DNA of 64,000 nt from Cloacimonetes bacterium UBA6097 (GTDB lineage Bacteria > Cloacimonadota > Cloacimonadia > Cloacimonadales > Cloacimonadaceae). The stretch lies in contig DIWV01000002.1 of assembly GCA_002435865.1 (NCBI GenBank), forward strand, positions 119,427 to 183,426. The letters run 5' to 3'. A program made the translations under genes and the position numbers. Under the pieces are notes generated by a model. It saw only the letters and a program-made list of their open reading frames with translations, made no database searches and had not been told where the DNA came from. This document shows positions 28,701 through 36,383 of the stretch, piece after piece (within the stretch, counting starts at the first letter, position 1; every line of letters begins with the position of its first letter).

Positions 28701-29570
28701 GGCAATTTCATAATTATAGTCGATAACTTCAACTGAAGTTATTTTTTCTGATTCCAGGATTTTAATCAATGTATCGTTTATCAAGTCATTAGCTTTAGCA
28801 AAAGGTTTTTCAGGGTCATCGGAAAGAATGTCGTTAAATAAATGTCTACCCTTTGCTTCTTTAATCTTCAATTTTTCTTTGTGATAGAAAACCGTCCTCA
28901 GGTTAGCATCTTCCGAAATTCCAATAGCGCGCAGCAGCACAGTTACAGGAAGCTTTCTTCTTTTATCGATATGAACGTACATTACATCGTGCAAATCAAT
29001 GTCAAACTCCAGCCATGAGCCATTATACGGGATTATCTTTGCTGAATAAAGAAGCTTTCCACTGGGATGTTTCTCTTCAGCGAAATAAACACCGGGTGAA
29101 CGTTGGAGCTGAGATATTACTACACGTTCGGCTCCATTTACTATAAAAGTTCCCTGCTCTGTAATCAGCGGAATTTCTCCTAAGAATACATCCTGTTCAA
29201 TAACGTCTTTAACGACTCTTTCGCCTTCTCTGTTCTCAAAAATAGACAAACGCATTTTAGCTTTAAGGGGAGCCTGATATGACAAATTACGCTCTATACA
29301 TTCAGTTATTGAGTATTTTTCCTTCAAAACATTGTATTCTATAAACTCCAGCAGAAAGTTGCCTTTTGGATCTTCCAAAGGAAATACACCTTCAAATACT
29401 GCCTGCAATCCTTTTTTCAAACGGAACTGCGGGTGTACTTCTTTTTGCAAAAACTCATTAAAAGACTCAACCTGCATAGCAAGAAGATCTGGAATATCCA
29501 GACGCGGAATACCCAGTTCTTGAAATCTCCGGGTAATACGGGAATAACTTTTGATAGGTCTCAAAAGCAC
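25785..29570 (-). CDS. rpoB: DNA-directed RNA polymerase subunit beta
   Basis: A 1261-residue beta subunit from the protrusion and lobe through the flap and the C-terminal clamp motif GGQRLGEMEVWALEAYGA. The rifampicin-pocket region around residues 455-482 is well conserved (QLSQFMEQTNPL, HKRALSALGPGGL), but position 463 is Glu where most bacteria have Asp (E. coli D516). A Lys/Glu-rich helical insert lies at about 900-1000. It follows rplL after a gap with a strong hairpin, and rpoC is 12 bases downstream. Confidence 0.98.
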   Translation of the reverse strand: MLLRPIKSYSRITRRFQELGIPRLDIPDLLAMQVESFNEFLQKEVHPQFRLKKGLQAVFEGVFPLEDPKGNFLLEFIEYNVLKEKYSITECIERNLSYQAPLKAKMRLSIFENREGERVVKDVIEQDVFLGEIPLITEQGTFIVNGAERVVISQLQRSPGVYFAEEKHPSGKLLYSAKIIPYNGSWLEFDIDLHDVMYVHIDKRRKLPVTVLLRAIGISEDANLRTVFYHKEKLKIKEAKGRHLFNDILSDDPEKPFAKANDLINDTLIKILESEKITSVEVIDYNYEIARKVLENTIAKDPTSNQAEALDKVYTLIRPGEESTPEAAQLMINRMFFNEKRYNLGEVGRYKMNARLGLDIPLTTMTLTVDDFVQIFKTLINIYRDEDDIDDIDNLANRRVRTVGELLQEQYAAGLSMVSRIIMERMSIANTDDVNVHDLVNSNALISVVQSFFLTGQLSQFMEQTNPLAALRHKRALSALGPGGLTRERAGFEVRDVHHSHYGRVCPVETPEGPNIGLIVSPAVYSHINRFGFIETPYIRVENGIVTDKYDFMDAAEEEKYTIAQANVTLDKKRKITDEIIFARQRGEFIQVKPTEVQYIDVSPQQMVSVSAALIPFLEHDDANRALMGSNMQRQAVPLLNPVAPIVGTGMEIIAEHDTSSVCLSPYEGEVVNVNSEFVEIKPLNKKDEALYLSQGNKIYYKKFLRTNQDTCVNQRPTVKLGDIVKKGQPVSDGPCVENNRLALGTNMLVAFMPWYGYNYEDAIILSEKVAREDTLTSIYIEEMEVMVRNVKNGKEELAYDIPNVPAHALRNLDKTGIIRVGSVIHAGDVIVGKVTPKSIEIDPSPEENLMRALFGDRAGDFTNSSLKAKPGMEGVVIDVKVFSRLEESGDVEEKSLDKIETLKQELADRRKKIEDFKEEKLSSLLIGEKAKSIIDEKTGMFFIPAGKKITKEDLKRINFKKINLEVDMVENSEKNMQIYHEMIMKAKSAIEESENLYRKSRERLKHGDELAYGVRKMVKVYVSKKRKIEVGDKMAGRHGNKGVISIIAPIEDMPFMEDGTSVDIVLNPLGVPSRMNIGQIMETHLGMAARVLGFDVETPIFDGAAIEDIEQELEKANLPKDGKQVLYDGKSGERFKERVTVGVIYMMKLNHLVADKMHARSTGPYSLITQQPLGGKAQHGGQRLGEMEVWALEAYGAAHLLEEMLTIKSDDVDGRNAAFKAITRGENPPPPGVPESFNVLVSELKSLGFDIEFLQEDELE

Positions 29571-29619
29571 ACTCCTTTGTTGTATATGGGCATTAAAAAT
29601 ATATGAACTTTAGACAGAC

Positions 29620-29652
29620 AAGGGAAGTGAGAAAAAGCTTTCTCACTCCCTT
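29620..29652 (-). promoter_or_regulatory. Hairpin between rplL and rpoB (attenuator or processing site)
   Basis: A 14-bp stem (TTTCTCAC-TCCCTT pairing with AAGGGA-A-GTGAGAAA, one bulged A) with a four-base loop fills the rplL-rpoB gap. On the minus strand it is followed by GTCTGTC, not a T run, so partial termination or RNase processing is more likely than full termination. E. coli has an attenuator and an RNase III site at the same place. Confidence 0.75.
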
Positions 29653-29669
29653 GGATAATGCAATCAATA

Positions 29670-30047
29670 CTATTTAATTTCAATACTGGCGCCGACTTCT
29701 TCTAATTTCTTCTTTACTGATTCGGCTTCTTCTTTGCTGACTTTTTCAGAGACTGTTTTTGGTGCTCCATCTACTAAATCTTTAGCTTCTTTTAAACCAA
29801 GCTTAGTAATCTCGCGGACAACCTTGATAACATTGATTTTTTTGTCCCCTGCACTTTGCAGGATAACATCAAATTCGCTCTTTTCTTCAGCTGCTTCTGC
29901 GCTTGCAGATGGTGCTGATGCGGCGGCGGCAACTGGTGCTGCAGCGGAAACGCCGAATATTTCTTCCATTTCTTTTACTAATTCGGCTAATTCTAAAACC
30001 GTCATTTCTTTAATCAGGTCAATTACTTGTTTCTTTTTATCGGACAT
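29670..30047 (-). CDS. rplL: 50S ribosomal protein L7/L12
   Basis: A 125-residue stalk protein. An N-terminal dimerisation helix (1-30), an Ala/Ser-rich hinge (about 35-52) and a C-terminal domain with KINVIKVVREITKLGLKEAK that binds translational GTPases. It follows rplJ by 21 bases. Confidence 0.97.
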   Translation of the reverse strand: MSDKKKQVIDLIKEMTVLELAELVKEMEEIFGVSAAAPVAAAASAPSASAEAAEEKSEFDVILQSAGDKKINVIKVVREITKLGLKEAKDLVDGAPKTVSEKVSKEEAESVKKKLEEVGASIEIK

Positions 30048-30068
30048 TGTTCCTCCATGCTATGAATA

Positions 30069-30602
30069 TTAATCTTGTGATTTCGTTTTTGCTACTGCAT
30101 CAACTGCGTAAACAAATTTGCGGATAATGCCTTGGGTGACTCCCAGGAATCCAATGAGCGGAGCTTGTACACTGCCGAGTATTTTAGCGAGCAGCTCGTC
30201 ACGGGAAGGAAGTTTTGCCAGTGCATGCATTTGTGATTCATTTAAAAGATTTCCCGAAATGAATCCTGCTTTAAATTTTGGAAAGTCTTTATCTTCCATA
30301 ACTTCTTTCAGGAATTTCGTTATAACCCTTGCAGGTCCCACTTCATCGCTCTTGCATATTGCCAGGGCTGTAGGTCCTACTAAATAATCATCTAATTCTG
30401 TTATACCCAAGTCATGCAATGCAATTTTAACCAGAGTATTTTTTTGTACCAAATAATCAACCTGTTCTTTACGAAAACGAGAACGCAGCTGATTGACTTC
30501 TTCTATGTTGATTCCCTTATAATCCACAAGCACAATCGCTCTGGCATCCTGGAGCCGCTCTTTCAAATCCTTAACGATATCTAACTTATAAGCTTGCACC
30601 AT
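30069..30602 (-). CDS. rplJ: 50S ribosomal protein L10
   Basis: A 177-residue L10 with the N-terminal rRNA-binding domain and C-terminal helices that carry L7/L12 dimers. It starts 12 bases after rplA, which leaves no room for the long L10-binding leader that controls rplJ in E. coli; any feedback site must lie elsewhere. Confidence 0.96.
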   Translation of the reverse strand: MVQAYKLDIVKDLKERLQDARAIVLVDYKGINIEEVNQLRSRFRKEQVDYLVQKNTLVKIALHDLGITELDDYLVGPTALAICKSDEVGPARVITKFLKEVMEDKDFPKFKAGFISGNLLNESQMHALAKLPSRDELLAKILGSVQAPLIGFLGVTQGIIRKFVYAVDAVAKTKSQD

Positions 30603-30614
30603 TTCTCCACTCCC

Positions 30615-31319
30615 TTAGCTCTTTGCTTCCGTGGTCGCGCTTGCAATCTGAAGCTTTACGCCAGGTCCCATAGTTGTGCAAAGGGTTATGCTTTTAATAT
30701 ACACTCCTTTCAGAGTTGCAGGACGATCACGCAGAATAGAAGCTAATATAGATTTAATATTTTCTTTCAGATTTTCATCCGGGAAGCTTCTTTTCCCTGC
30801 CGGGATATGCAAATTAGCGAATTTATCCACTCTGTAAGTGACTTTACCGCCCTTTGCATCATTGATTGCTTTGCCGATATCCATGGTAACTGTTCCATCC
30901 TTGGGGTTTGGCATCAAACCACGTGGACCGAGAACTCTACCCAATTTTCCGATTTTGCCCATCAGGTTAGGGGTTGTAACGACCATATCATAATCAAACC
31001 AACCACCCATGACCTTTTCGACCAAATCTTCCAAACCGACATAATCAGCACCGGCTGCTTTTGCCTCGTCTGCTTTGTCACCTTCAGCAAATGCCAGAAC
31101 TCTGACTGTTTTTCCGGTTCCAAAGGGAAGAACAATTGAGTTACGTATTTGCTGGTCAGCTTTACGAGGGTCTACGCCGAGATTGAAGTGAATTTCGACT
31201 GATTCATCAAACTTGGAAGCAGGAAATGCTTTCATTGTTTTAATGGCTTCATCGAGTTCAAATCGTTTCTGGCGGTCAAACATCGCATAAGCTTGTTTGT
31301 ACCTTTTACTATGTTTCAT
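30615..31319 (-). CDS. rplA: 50S ribosomal protein L1
   Basis: A 234-residue L1 with the signature GKIGKLGRVLGPRGLMPNP near the middle. L1 forms the mobile L1 stalk at the ribosomal E site and can repress its own operon. It is preceded by an unusually long 105-base gap after rplK that contains a small CCCG-TCAG-CGGG hairpin, and by AAGGAG before the ATG. Confidence 0.97.
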   Translation of the reverse strand: MKHSKRYKQAYAMFDRQKRFELDEAIKTMKAFPASKFDESVEIHFNLGVDPRKADQQIRNSIVLPFGTGKTVRVLAFAEGDKADEAKAAGADYVGLEDLVEKVMGGWFDYDMVVTTPNLMGKIGKLGRVLGPRGLMPNPKDGTVTMDIGKAINDAKGGKVTYRVDKFANLHIPAGKRSFPDENLKENIKSILASILRDRPATLKGVYIKSITLCTTMGPGVKLQIASATTEAKS

Positions 31320-31424
31320 TTATTCTCCTTAACGAATACTATCTCCTGCAAAGATTGGCTGTTACGCCCCGCTGACGGGACATAAGATTTCCTGTTATAC
31401 TCCTGTTGCGGAATATAAAGAAAA
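31320..31424 (-). promoter_or_regulatory. Unusually long rplK-rplA spacer with hairpin
   Basis: The other gaps within this ribosomal-protein cluster are mostly under 100 bases. This one is 105 bases and carries a short GC hairpin (minus strand GTCCCGTCAGCGGGGC) in its middle. It could be an L1 target or a processing site. No promoter boxes stand out. Confidence 0.3.
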
Positions 31425-31856
31425 CTAATCTTCAACAGTTACACCCATGCTTCTCGCAGTGCCGGCGATCATACTCATCGCGGATTCAAGGGAATGACAA
31501 TTCATATCCTGCATCTTTTGCTCAGCAATCCGACGCAGTTGTTCCTGGTTAACTTTACCCACTTTAGTCTTGTTGGGAACACCGCTCCCTTTGGCTAATC
31601 CGGCTTCTTTCTTGATTAGAATAGAAGCTGGAGGGGTCTTTATTTCAAATGTAAATGATTTATTCTTTGCAACATAAATAATTACAGGATATACCATACC
31701 CGGTGCATCTGAAGTCTTTTCATTGAACTGACGACAGAATTCCGGTATGTTTACACCTGCCTGACCTAATGCAGGTCCAACCGGTGGTGCCGGAGTAGCT
31801 TTTCCGGCGGGAAGCTGTAGTTTTATTATTGCTGCATAATCTTTAGGTTTTGCCAT
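31425..31856 (-). CDS. rplK: 50S ribosomal protein L11
   Basis: A 143-residue L11, standard length. The N-terminal domain has the PAPPVGPALGQAGVNI signature next to the thiostrepton site, and the C-terminal rRNA-binding domain ends ARSMGVTVED. It lies 77 bases after nusG in the usual order. Confidence 0.97.
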   Translation of the reverse strand: MAKPKDYAAIIKLQLPAGKATPAPPVGPALGQAGVNIPEFCRQFNEKTSDAPGMVYPVIIYVAKNKSFTFEIKTPPASILIKKEAGLAKGSGVPNKTKVGKVNQEQLRRIAEQKMQDMNCHSLESAMSMIAGTARSMGVTVED

Positions 31857-31933
31857 TAAAGCACCTCAATATTTTTGTCATTTCTGCTGTTTATCCACAC
31901 AATTTTAGCGTAGATATTTTTGCAGAAAACTGG

Positions 31934-32458
31934 TTATCGTTTTGTCATTTCTACTTGGTCAGCATTTAGTTCGACCGGTGTAATCCTGCCAAACACTGTA
32001 ACGTTAATGACCAGTTTTAAACCGTCATCACTGGATTTGACTATTACACCTTCGAAGTCAGTAAAAGGACCTGATACAACTTTTATCATATCGCCGGGAA
32101 TAAAATCAAATGTTTTTGATATCTTATCCCTGTCGGCAATACCAAGCAAGCGTTTGACCTCTTCCTCACTCAGGGGAATAGGTACTTTACCATGTCCAAG
32201 AAAATTGGTAACACCAGCTATATTACGAATATATGTAATTAATTCAGGAGTCAGATCTGCTTCCAGAATTATATAACTGGTAAAGAGTTTCTTTTCTCGT
32301 TCTACTTTTTTGCCATCCCTGATTTGGAACGTTTTTTGTACCGGGACAAGTAATTGTCCTACCTGCTTTCCTAATTCAGTTTCTGCCAGACCCTTTTCAA
32401 TTGCGGTCTTTACTCTGTTTTCATGAGCTGCAAAAGTATGAACGACATACCATTTCAT
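31934..32458 (-). CDS. nusG: Transcription termination/antitermination factor NusG
   Basis: A 174-residue NusG with the N-terminal NGN domain (WYVVHTFAAHENRV at the start) that binds the RNA polymerase clamp and a C-terminal KOW domain (about 120-174, PGDMIKVVSGPFTDFEG) that contacts Rho or S10. It starts 17 bases after secE. Confidence 0.97.
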   Translation of the reverse strand: MKWYVVHTFAAHENRVKTAIEKGLAETELGKQVGQLLVPVQKTFQIRDGKKVEREKKLFTSYIILEADLTPELITYIRNIAGVTNFLGHGKVPIPLSEEEVKRLLGIADRDKISKTFDFIPGDMIKVVSGPFTDFEGVIVKSSDDGLKLVINVTVFGRITPVELNADQVEMTKR

Positions 32459-32475
32459 CTAACTGACCTTTCTCA

Positions 32476-32664
32476 CTAAAAAATGCTGCGTACAGCTAAA
32501 CCGAACATGAAATCTACAGCTGACAGGAATAAAGCGACTATCGTAGACATAATAATAACTACAATAGTACCCTCTTTTAAATCATCTTTGGTAGGCCATG
32601 TGACTGATTTCATTTCAGTATGCACATCACGGAAAAAGCGGATTGCGCCGTCTAATATCTTCAT
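32476..32664 (-). CDS. secE: Preprotein translocase subunit SecE
   Basis: A 62-residue short-form SecE: an amphipathic N-terminal helix with the conserved EMKSVTWPTKDDL, then one transmembrane segment (about 33-55). It stabilises SecY in the inner membrane. Position between tRNA-Trp and nusG is the common bacterial arrangement. Confidence 0.95.
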   Translation of the reverse strand: MKILDGAIRFFRDVHTEMKSVTWPTKDDLKEGTIVVIIMSTIVALFLSAVDFMFGLAVRSIF

Positions 32665-32705
32665 ATTGTTTTACCATTTACTGTCAAATCCGAGTCTAAA
32701 ATGGC

Positions 32706-32777
32706 AGGACAGGCAGGAATCGAACCCGCAACCCTCGGTTTTGGAGACCGATGCTCTACCAATTGAGCTACTATCCT
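32706..32777 (-). tRNA. tRNA-Trp (anticodon CCA)
   Basis: A complete 72-nt cloverleaf on the minus strand: seven-base-pair acceptor AGGATAG/CTGTCCT, D-arm GCTCAATTGGTAGAGC, anticodon loop CTCCAAA with CCA, T-arm GCGGGTTCGATTCCTGC. The 3' CCA is not encoded. It lies between rpmG and secE. Confidence 0.97.
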
Positions 32778-32786
32778 ATGCCAAAT

Positions 32787-32936
32787 CTATCGGGTTTGTT
32801 TGTGTAAAGTATGTTTCCGGCAGAACGGGCAAAATTTCTTTATTTCCATTCTGTTCGGATGCTTGCGTTTGTTGCGTGTTGTCGAATAATTACGATTTTT
32901 GCAATCTTCGCAAGCTAAGGTTATAATATCTCTCAT
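32787..32936 (-). CDS. rpmG: 50S ribosomal protein L33
   Basis: A 49-residue protein beginning MRDIITLACEDC and ending with CPFCRKHTLHKQTR. It has the two CxxC pairs of the zinc-binding form of L33 and the expected YSTTRNKRKHP core. It sits 34 bases after tuf and nine bases before tRNA-Trp, the conserved position for rpmG in many bacteria. Confidence 0.95.
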   Translation of the reverse strand: MRDIITLACEDCKNRNYSTTRNKRKHPNRMEIKKFCPFCRKHTLHKQTR

Positions 32937-32970
32937 TTAAATTTCCTTACACCAGGTAAACCTGACGTTA

Positions 32971-34155
32971 TTATTCAGCAATACTTGCTACAACGCCGGA
33001 ACCGATAGTACGTCCACCTTCGCGAATAGCGAAACGGAGACCCTGTTCCATAGCAATCGGAGTAATAAGTTCTGCACTGATTTGAACGTTGTCACCGGGC
33101 ATAACCATTTCCACGCCTTCAGGCAGGTGCAGGGTTCCGGTCACGTCTGTTGTACGGAAATAGAATTGAGGACGATAACCTGAGAAGAAAGGTTTGTGGC
33201 GTCCGCCTTCATCAGTGGTGAGGACATAAGTCTGACCAATAAATTTTGTATGAGGTTTGATTGACTTAGGTTTGGCAAGCACCATTCCACGTTCCACGTC
33301 ATCCTTGGCAAATCCGCGCAGTAAAACACCAATATTGTCACCGGCCTGGGCTTCATCCATCAATTTACGGAACATTTCCACGCCTGTGCAGGTGGTTTCT
33401 ACAGTCTCACGAATACCTACGCGTTCAACTTTATCCTGTATTTTGATAATTCCGCGCTCTACACGACCTGTAGCAACAGTTCCACGTCCGGGAATAGAGA
33501 AAACGTCTTCAACCGGCATCAGGAAAGGCTTGTCTGTAGCACGTTCGGGCATGGGAATATAGTTATCAAGAGCGTCAATCAATTCTATCAGAGCTGCTTC
33601 GCCTTCAGGTTCGCCGTTCAATGCTTTGAGGGCAGAACCACGAATCACGGGGCAGGAATCTCCGGGAAAATCATACTTATCAAGAAGTTCTCTGACTTCC
33701 ATTTCCACAAGGTCAAGAAGTTCAGGGTCATCAACTAAGTCACACTTGTTCATAAACACAACCATAGAAGGCACACCAACCTGGTGGGCAAGCAGGATGT
33801 GTTCGCGGGTCTGAGGCATTGGGCCGTCAGCAGCGGATACAACAAGTATTGCACCGTCCATCTGGGCAGCACCGGTAATCATGTTTTTGATATAGTCGGC
33901 ATGACCGGGACAGTCAACGTGTGCAAAGTGTCTGTTTTCTGACTGGTATTCAACGTGTGCGGTTGCAATCGTGATACCACGGGCTTTTTCTTCGGGAGCG
34001 TTGTCAATACTGTCGAATGAGCGGAAAGTAGCTCCACCTTTTTTGCTCAGATACAAAGTAATCGCAGCAGTTAAAGTGGTCTTGCCATGGTCAATATGAC
34101 CAATAGTACCAACGTTAACATGGGGCTTATTACGCACGAATTTCTCTTTCGCCAT
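32971..34155 (-). CDS. tuf: Elongation factor Tu
   Basis: A 394-residue EF-Tu with GHIDHGKTTLTAAI near residue 18, the switch I ARGITI, DCPGHADY and NKCD. It delivers aminoacyl-tRNA to the ribosome. It follows four tRNA genes and precedes rpmG, matching the tufB locus of E. coli. A strong GGAGG precedes the ATG. No second tuf follows rpsG in this window. Confidence 0.98.
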   Translation of the reverse strand: MAKEKFVRNKPHVNVGTIGHIDHGKTTLTAAITLYLSKKGGATFRSFDSIDNAPEEKARGITIATAHVEYQSENRHFAHVDCPGHADYIKNMITGAAQMDGAILVVSAADGPMPQTREHILLAHQVGVPSMVVFMNKCDLVDDPELLDLVEMEVRELLDKYDFPGDSCPVIRGSALKALNGEPEGEAALIELIDALDNYIPMPERATDKPFLMPVEDVFSIPGRGTVATGRVERGIIKIQDKVERVGIRETVETTCTGVEMFRKLMDEAQAGDNIGVLLRGFAKDDVERGMVLAKPKSIKPHTKFIGQTYVLTTDEGGRHKPFFSGYRPQFYFRTTDVTGTLHLPEGVEMVMPGDNVQISAELITPIAMEQGLRFAIREGGRTIGSGVVASIAE

Positions 34156-34210
34156 TGTTCCTCCTGGATTCTTACATCCATTCTTTTGTTATTTTCTGTT
34201 AATTGTTAGC

Positions 34211-34256
34211 GGTAAACGAGGAGTTTACCCGGTTAGTGTTACCAAATCTATTTGGT
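34211..34256 (-). promoter_or_regulatory. Two hairpins in the tuf leader
   Basis: Between tRNA-Thr and tuf the transcript can form two perfect short hairpins: ACCAAAT/ATTTGGT (34241-34256, two-base loop) and GGTAAAC/GTTTACC (34211-34229, five-base loop). Neither is followed by a T run, so they are more likely tRNA-mRNA processing or stability elements than terminators. Confidence 0.55.
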
Positions 34257-34300
34257 AGTGGTCGTTCCCAAATTTATTCAGTAGAAATAAATAAAATCTG

Positions 34301-34376
34301 TGGAGCTCACAATCGGACTTGAACCGATGACCTCCTCCTTACCAAGGAGGTGCTCTACCGGCTGAGCTATGTGAGC
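34301..34376 (-). tRNA. tRNA-Thr (anticodon GGT)
   Basis: A 76-nt cloverleaf on the minus strand including an encoded CCA. Acceptor GCTCACA/TGTGAGC, anticodon stem CCTCC/GGAGG with loop TTGGTAA, T-arm ATCGGTTCAAGTCCGAT. It is the last tRNA before tuf. Confidence 0.97.
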
Positions 34377-34400
34377 TGCTGTTTTCATGTAATATAAAAA

Positions 34401-34476
34401 TGGAGCGGGAAACGGGGCTCGAACCCGCTACCCTCAGCTTGGAAGGCTAATGCTCTACCAAATGAGCTATTCCCGC
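34401..34476 (-). tRNA. tRNA-Gly (anticodon TCC)
   Basis: A 76-nt cloverleaf on the minus strand with encoded CCA. Acceptor GCGGGAA/TTCCCGC, anticodon loop CTTCCAA, T-arm AGCGGGTTCGAGCCCCGT (one G-C mispair tolerated). Confidence 0.96.
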
Positions 34477-34491
34477 ATGAAATAAAATTTA

Positions 34492-34577
34492 TGGTGGAGA
34501 GGGGGGGATTCGAACCTCCGAAGTCGTCTGACGACAGATTTACAGTCTGTTCCCTTTGGCCGCTCGGGAACCTCTCC
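34492..34577 (-). tRNA. tRNA-Tyr (anticodon GTA)
   Basis: An 86-nt class II tRNA with a long variable arm (GTCGTCAGACGAC region) and encoded CCA. Anticodon stem CAGAC/..TCTG with loop TGTAAAT. A G at the wobble position would be the substrate for queuosine, which fits with the queH gene at 57271. Confidence 0.96.
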
Positions 34578-34583
34578 ACACTA

Positions 34584-34658
34584 TGGAGCCGATGAAGGGA
34601 GTCGAACCCCCAACCTATTGATTACAAATCAATTGCTCTACCATTGAGCTACATCGGC
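34584..34658 (-). tRNA. tRNA-Thr (anticodon TGT)
   Basis: A 75-nt cloverleaf on the minus strand with encoded CCA. Acceptor GCCGATG/CATCGGC, anticodon stem TTGAT/ATCAA with loop TTGTAAT, T-arm GGGGGTTCGACTCCCTT. It is the first gene of the tRNA-tuf transcript. Confidence 0.97.
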
Positions 34659-34678
34659 AACACGTTTTGTCACAATCC

Positions 34679-34701
34679 TTAGCACCTCGGTCTATTGTCA
34701 A
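34679..34701 (-). promoter_or_regulatory. Possible promoter of the tRNA-tuf operon
   Basis: On the minus strand a perfect TTGACA (34696-34701) lies about 38 bases before the first tRNA. A weak -10-like TAAGGA follows after 14-15 bases. The -35 match and position are good; the -10 is poor. Confidence 0.35.
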
Positions 34702-35053
34702 CCGAAAACTACACTCTATTATCGTTTAAATATCATTTTTCCAGTGTAAATGCCAAAAAAAACTACTCAAGATATATGTCAAATGTTTTTCTTTAATTGT
34801 GATTATTTGTTGAAAATCAGCGGTCTTTCCCTACCTTGTGTCATATTAGAAAAGGAAGAACACTCATTATTCCACAGAGATACTCCATGTATCCTGTTAT
34901 TTTATGTTTTCTGAATTATGCTCTGTTCGTTTCTTTCCACATTACAAGATATATACAGAGATTAACTAAACAGAGGCCTTCCCAACAAATTTCGATTGCA
35001 TTGATAAAATCATGATGAAAATTCCAAAAATATATATTAAAACCATATACCAG
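34702..35053. other. Gene-free AT-rich spacer
   Basis: About 350 bases between the tRNA-tuf promoter region and the 3' end of the HEPN-like gene. I see no gene, tRNA, REP palindrome or 11-bp array in it. It marks the border between the housekeeping cluster and the accessory pair. Confidence 0.6.
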
Positions 35054-36307
35054 TTATATTGCTTTAACATTTTCTATTGTTGTATCGAGATCTTCTATAT
35101 GTCCTTGCAAAGTAAATCTTGTTCTGATACTCTCAAGAAATTCAACTGCTTTATTTTTGGGATAAGCATTAAATAATTCACTTCGGACTCTTTCGTTATC
35201 TCTTATCATAGTTAATAATAACCGTAACTTGTCAGTATTTAAGGAGCTTATGAAATCTGCAAGGATATTATGACTTTCGGATCTCCCCCAATAATTTCCA
35301 AAGAATGTCGATAAAATCTCTTGATAAACTTCTTCAAAAACAACAGATGGAACTGAAGGTCCCAATTGGGACAATACCCTAGCTGCACTATTTTCCGAAG
35401 CCCAGCCATAAGATGCATCCTTTGCATTGGCAAGTTTACTAGCTGCTTTTCTATATATATTGGCTCTTGAGCCATCAGGAATATATTTAATCGCATTTAG
35501 AGAAACAAGCATTTCTAACAACCTAGTTTTTGCGCCCTTATCAATACTATTATCTGCTGTTTCATCAACCGCAAAAGAATGGTATTTTAAACCAGCTGTT
35601 TTTCTTAGGTCTTCAATTGACAATTCCCATACAACAGGAAAAAGAACTTTTGAATTACTTAAACTTGGCTCAGTACCATTGCATAATAATTCTAATAAAA
35701 ATCCAAATAGTTTTCTTAAATCAGGGCTTTTTAAACTCTTTATTTGGTCAATATGGATCAAGATTTGTTCTTGAGCTAATGCAACATTTTTAATAGGATC
35801 AAATAAAGAAAATACTGAATGTCCAGGTTCTGGTATGCTCGCTTCAAATAAGTTCTTTTGAAGTAAAAGTGCTATAGCTATAGAATCTTCAACATCTACT
35901 TTAACATCTGATTCATGTGCAGCTGAAACATGATTTCTCATCCAGTTTATCATTTCCAATGCTTTACTAGCTTTAGGGTTTAATAATCCAAGATTTTTTG
36001 CTCCTTGAATAAGCATTAAATCATCTACATTTTCCCATCTTTCTGCGATTGTACTACCATCTTTATCATATTTTTTTCTTCCATTTTCTGTTTTAACAAC
36101 AAACTCCCATAATTCTACACCAAAAGCTTCTACGCGTCTTTTCAAATTATGCATTGCGGCATTCCACAAAGCTAAAATTGAATAACTATAAAATCCAGAT
36201 TCGAATAACCGAGTAGCTTCATTTACGTAGCCGAATTCAATTGCATCAAAGTTTGTCATTTGCTTACATGCCGATGAGACTAGTATTTCAGGAAGATATA
36301 TACTCAT
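35054..36307 (-). CDS. HEPN-like helical protein, candidate RNase effector
   Basis: A 417-residue, largely helical protein with no signal peptide. Residues 20-160 resemble a HEPN domain: a helix LFESGFYSYSILALWNAAMHNL (about 34-55) and the motif RNHVSAAH at 124-131, matching the R-N-x(4-6)-H catalytic motif of HEPN RNases. The remaining 250 residues are helical and probably repeat-like; I recognise no family. A GGAG lies five bases before the ATG. It is 76 bases downstream of the EVE-nuclease gene on the same strand, and the pair is more AT-rich than its neighbours. The functional call is inference from the motif. Confidence 0.6.
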   Translation of the reverse strand: MSIYLPEILVSSACKQMTNFDAIEFGYVNEATRLFESGFYSYSILALWNAAMHNLKRRVEAFGVELWEFVVKTENGRKKYDKDGSTIAERWENVDDLMLIQGAKNLGLLNPKASKALEMINWMRNHVSAAHESDVKVDVEDSIAIALLLQKNLFEASIPEPGHSVFSLFDPIKNVALAQEQILIHIDQIKSLKSPDLRKLFGFLLELLCNGTEPSLSNSKVLFPVVWELSIEDLRKTAGLKYHSFAVDETADNSIDKGAKTRLLEMLVSLNAIKYIPDGSRANIYRKAASKLANAKDASYGWASENSAARVLSQLGPSVPSVVFEEVYQEILSTFFGNYWGRSESHNILADFISSLNTDKLRLLLTMIRDNERVRSELFNAYPKNKAVEFLESIRTRFTLQGHIEDLDTTIENVKAI

Positions 36308-36383
36308 TTTTTCTCCAATGAATCACTTTGTTTGAGGAAATAATTTTGTTCTAAGTCAATTGTAAACATCATATAGAAAATTC

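Noticed and set aside
25785..29570. Several plus-strand open frames over rpoB and rpoC
   Set aside because: They are antisense shadows of strongly conserved genes.
34584..34658. tRNA-Thr as an integration site for the HEPN/EVE pair
   Set aside because: The pair lies on the 5' side of the tRNA, not the 3' end where islands usually insert, and no integrase or repeated 3' end was seen.
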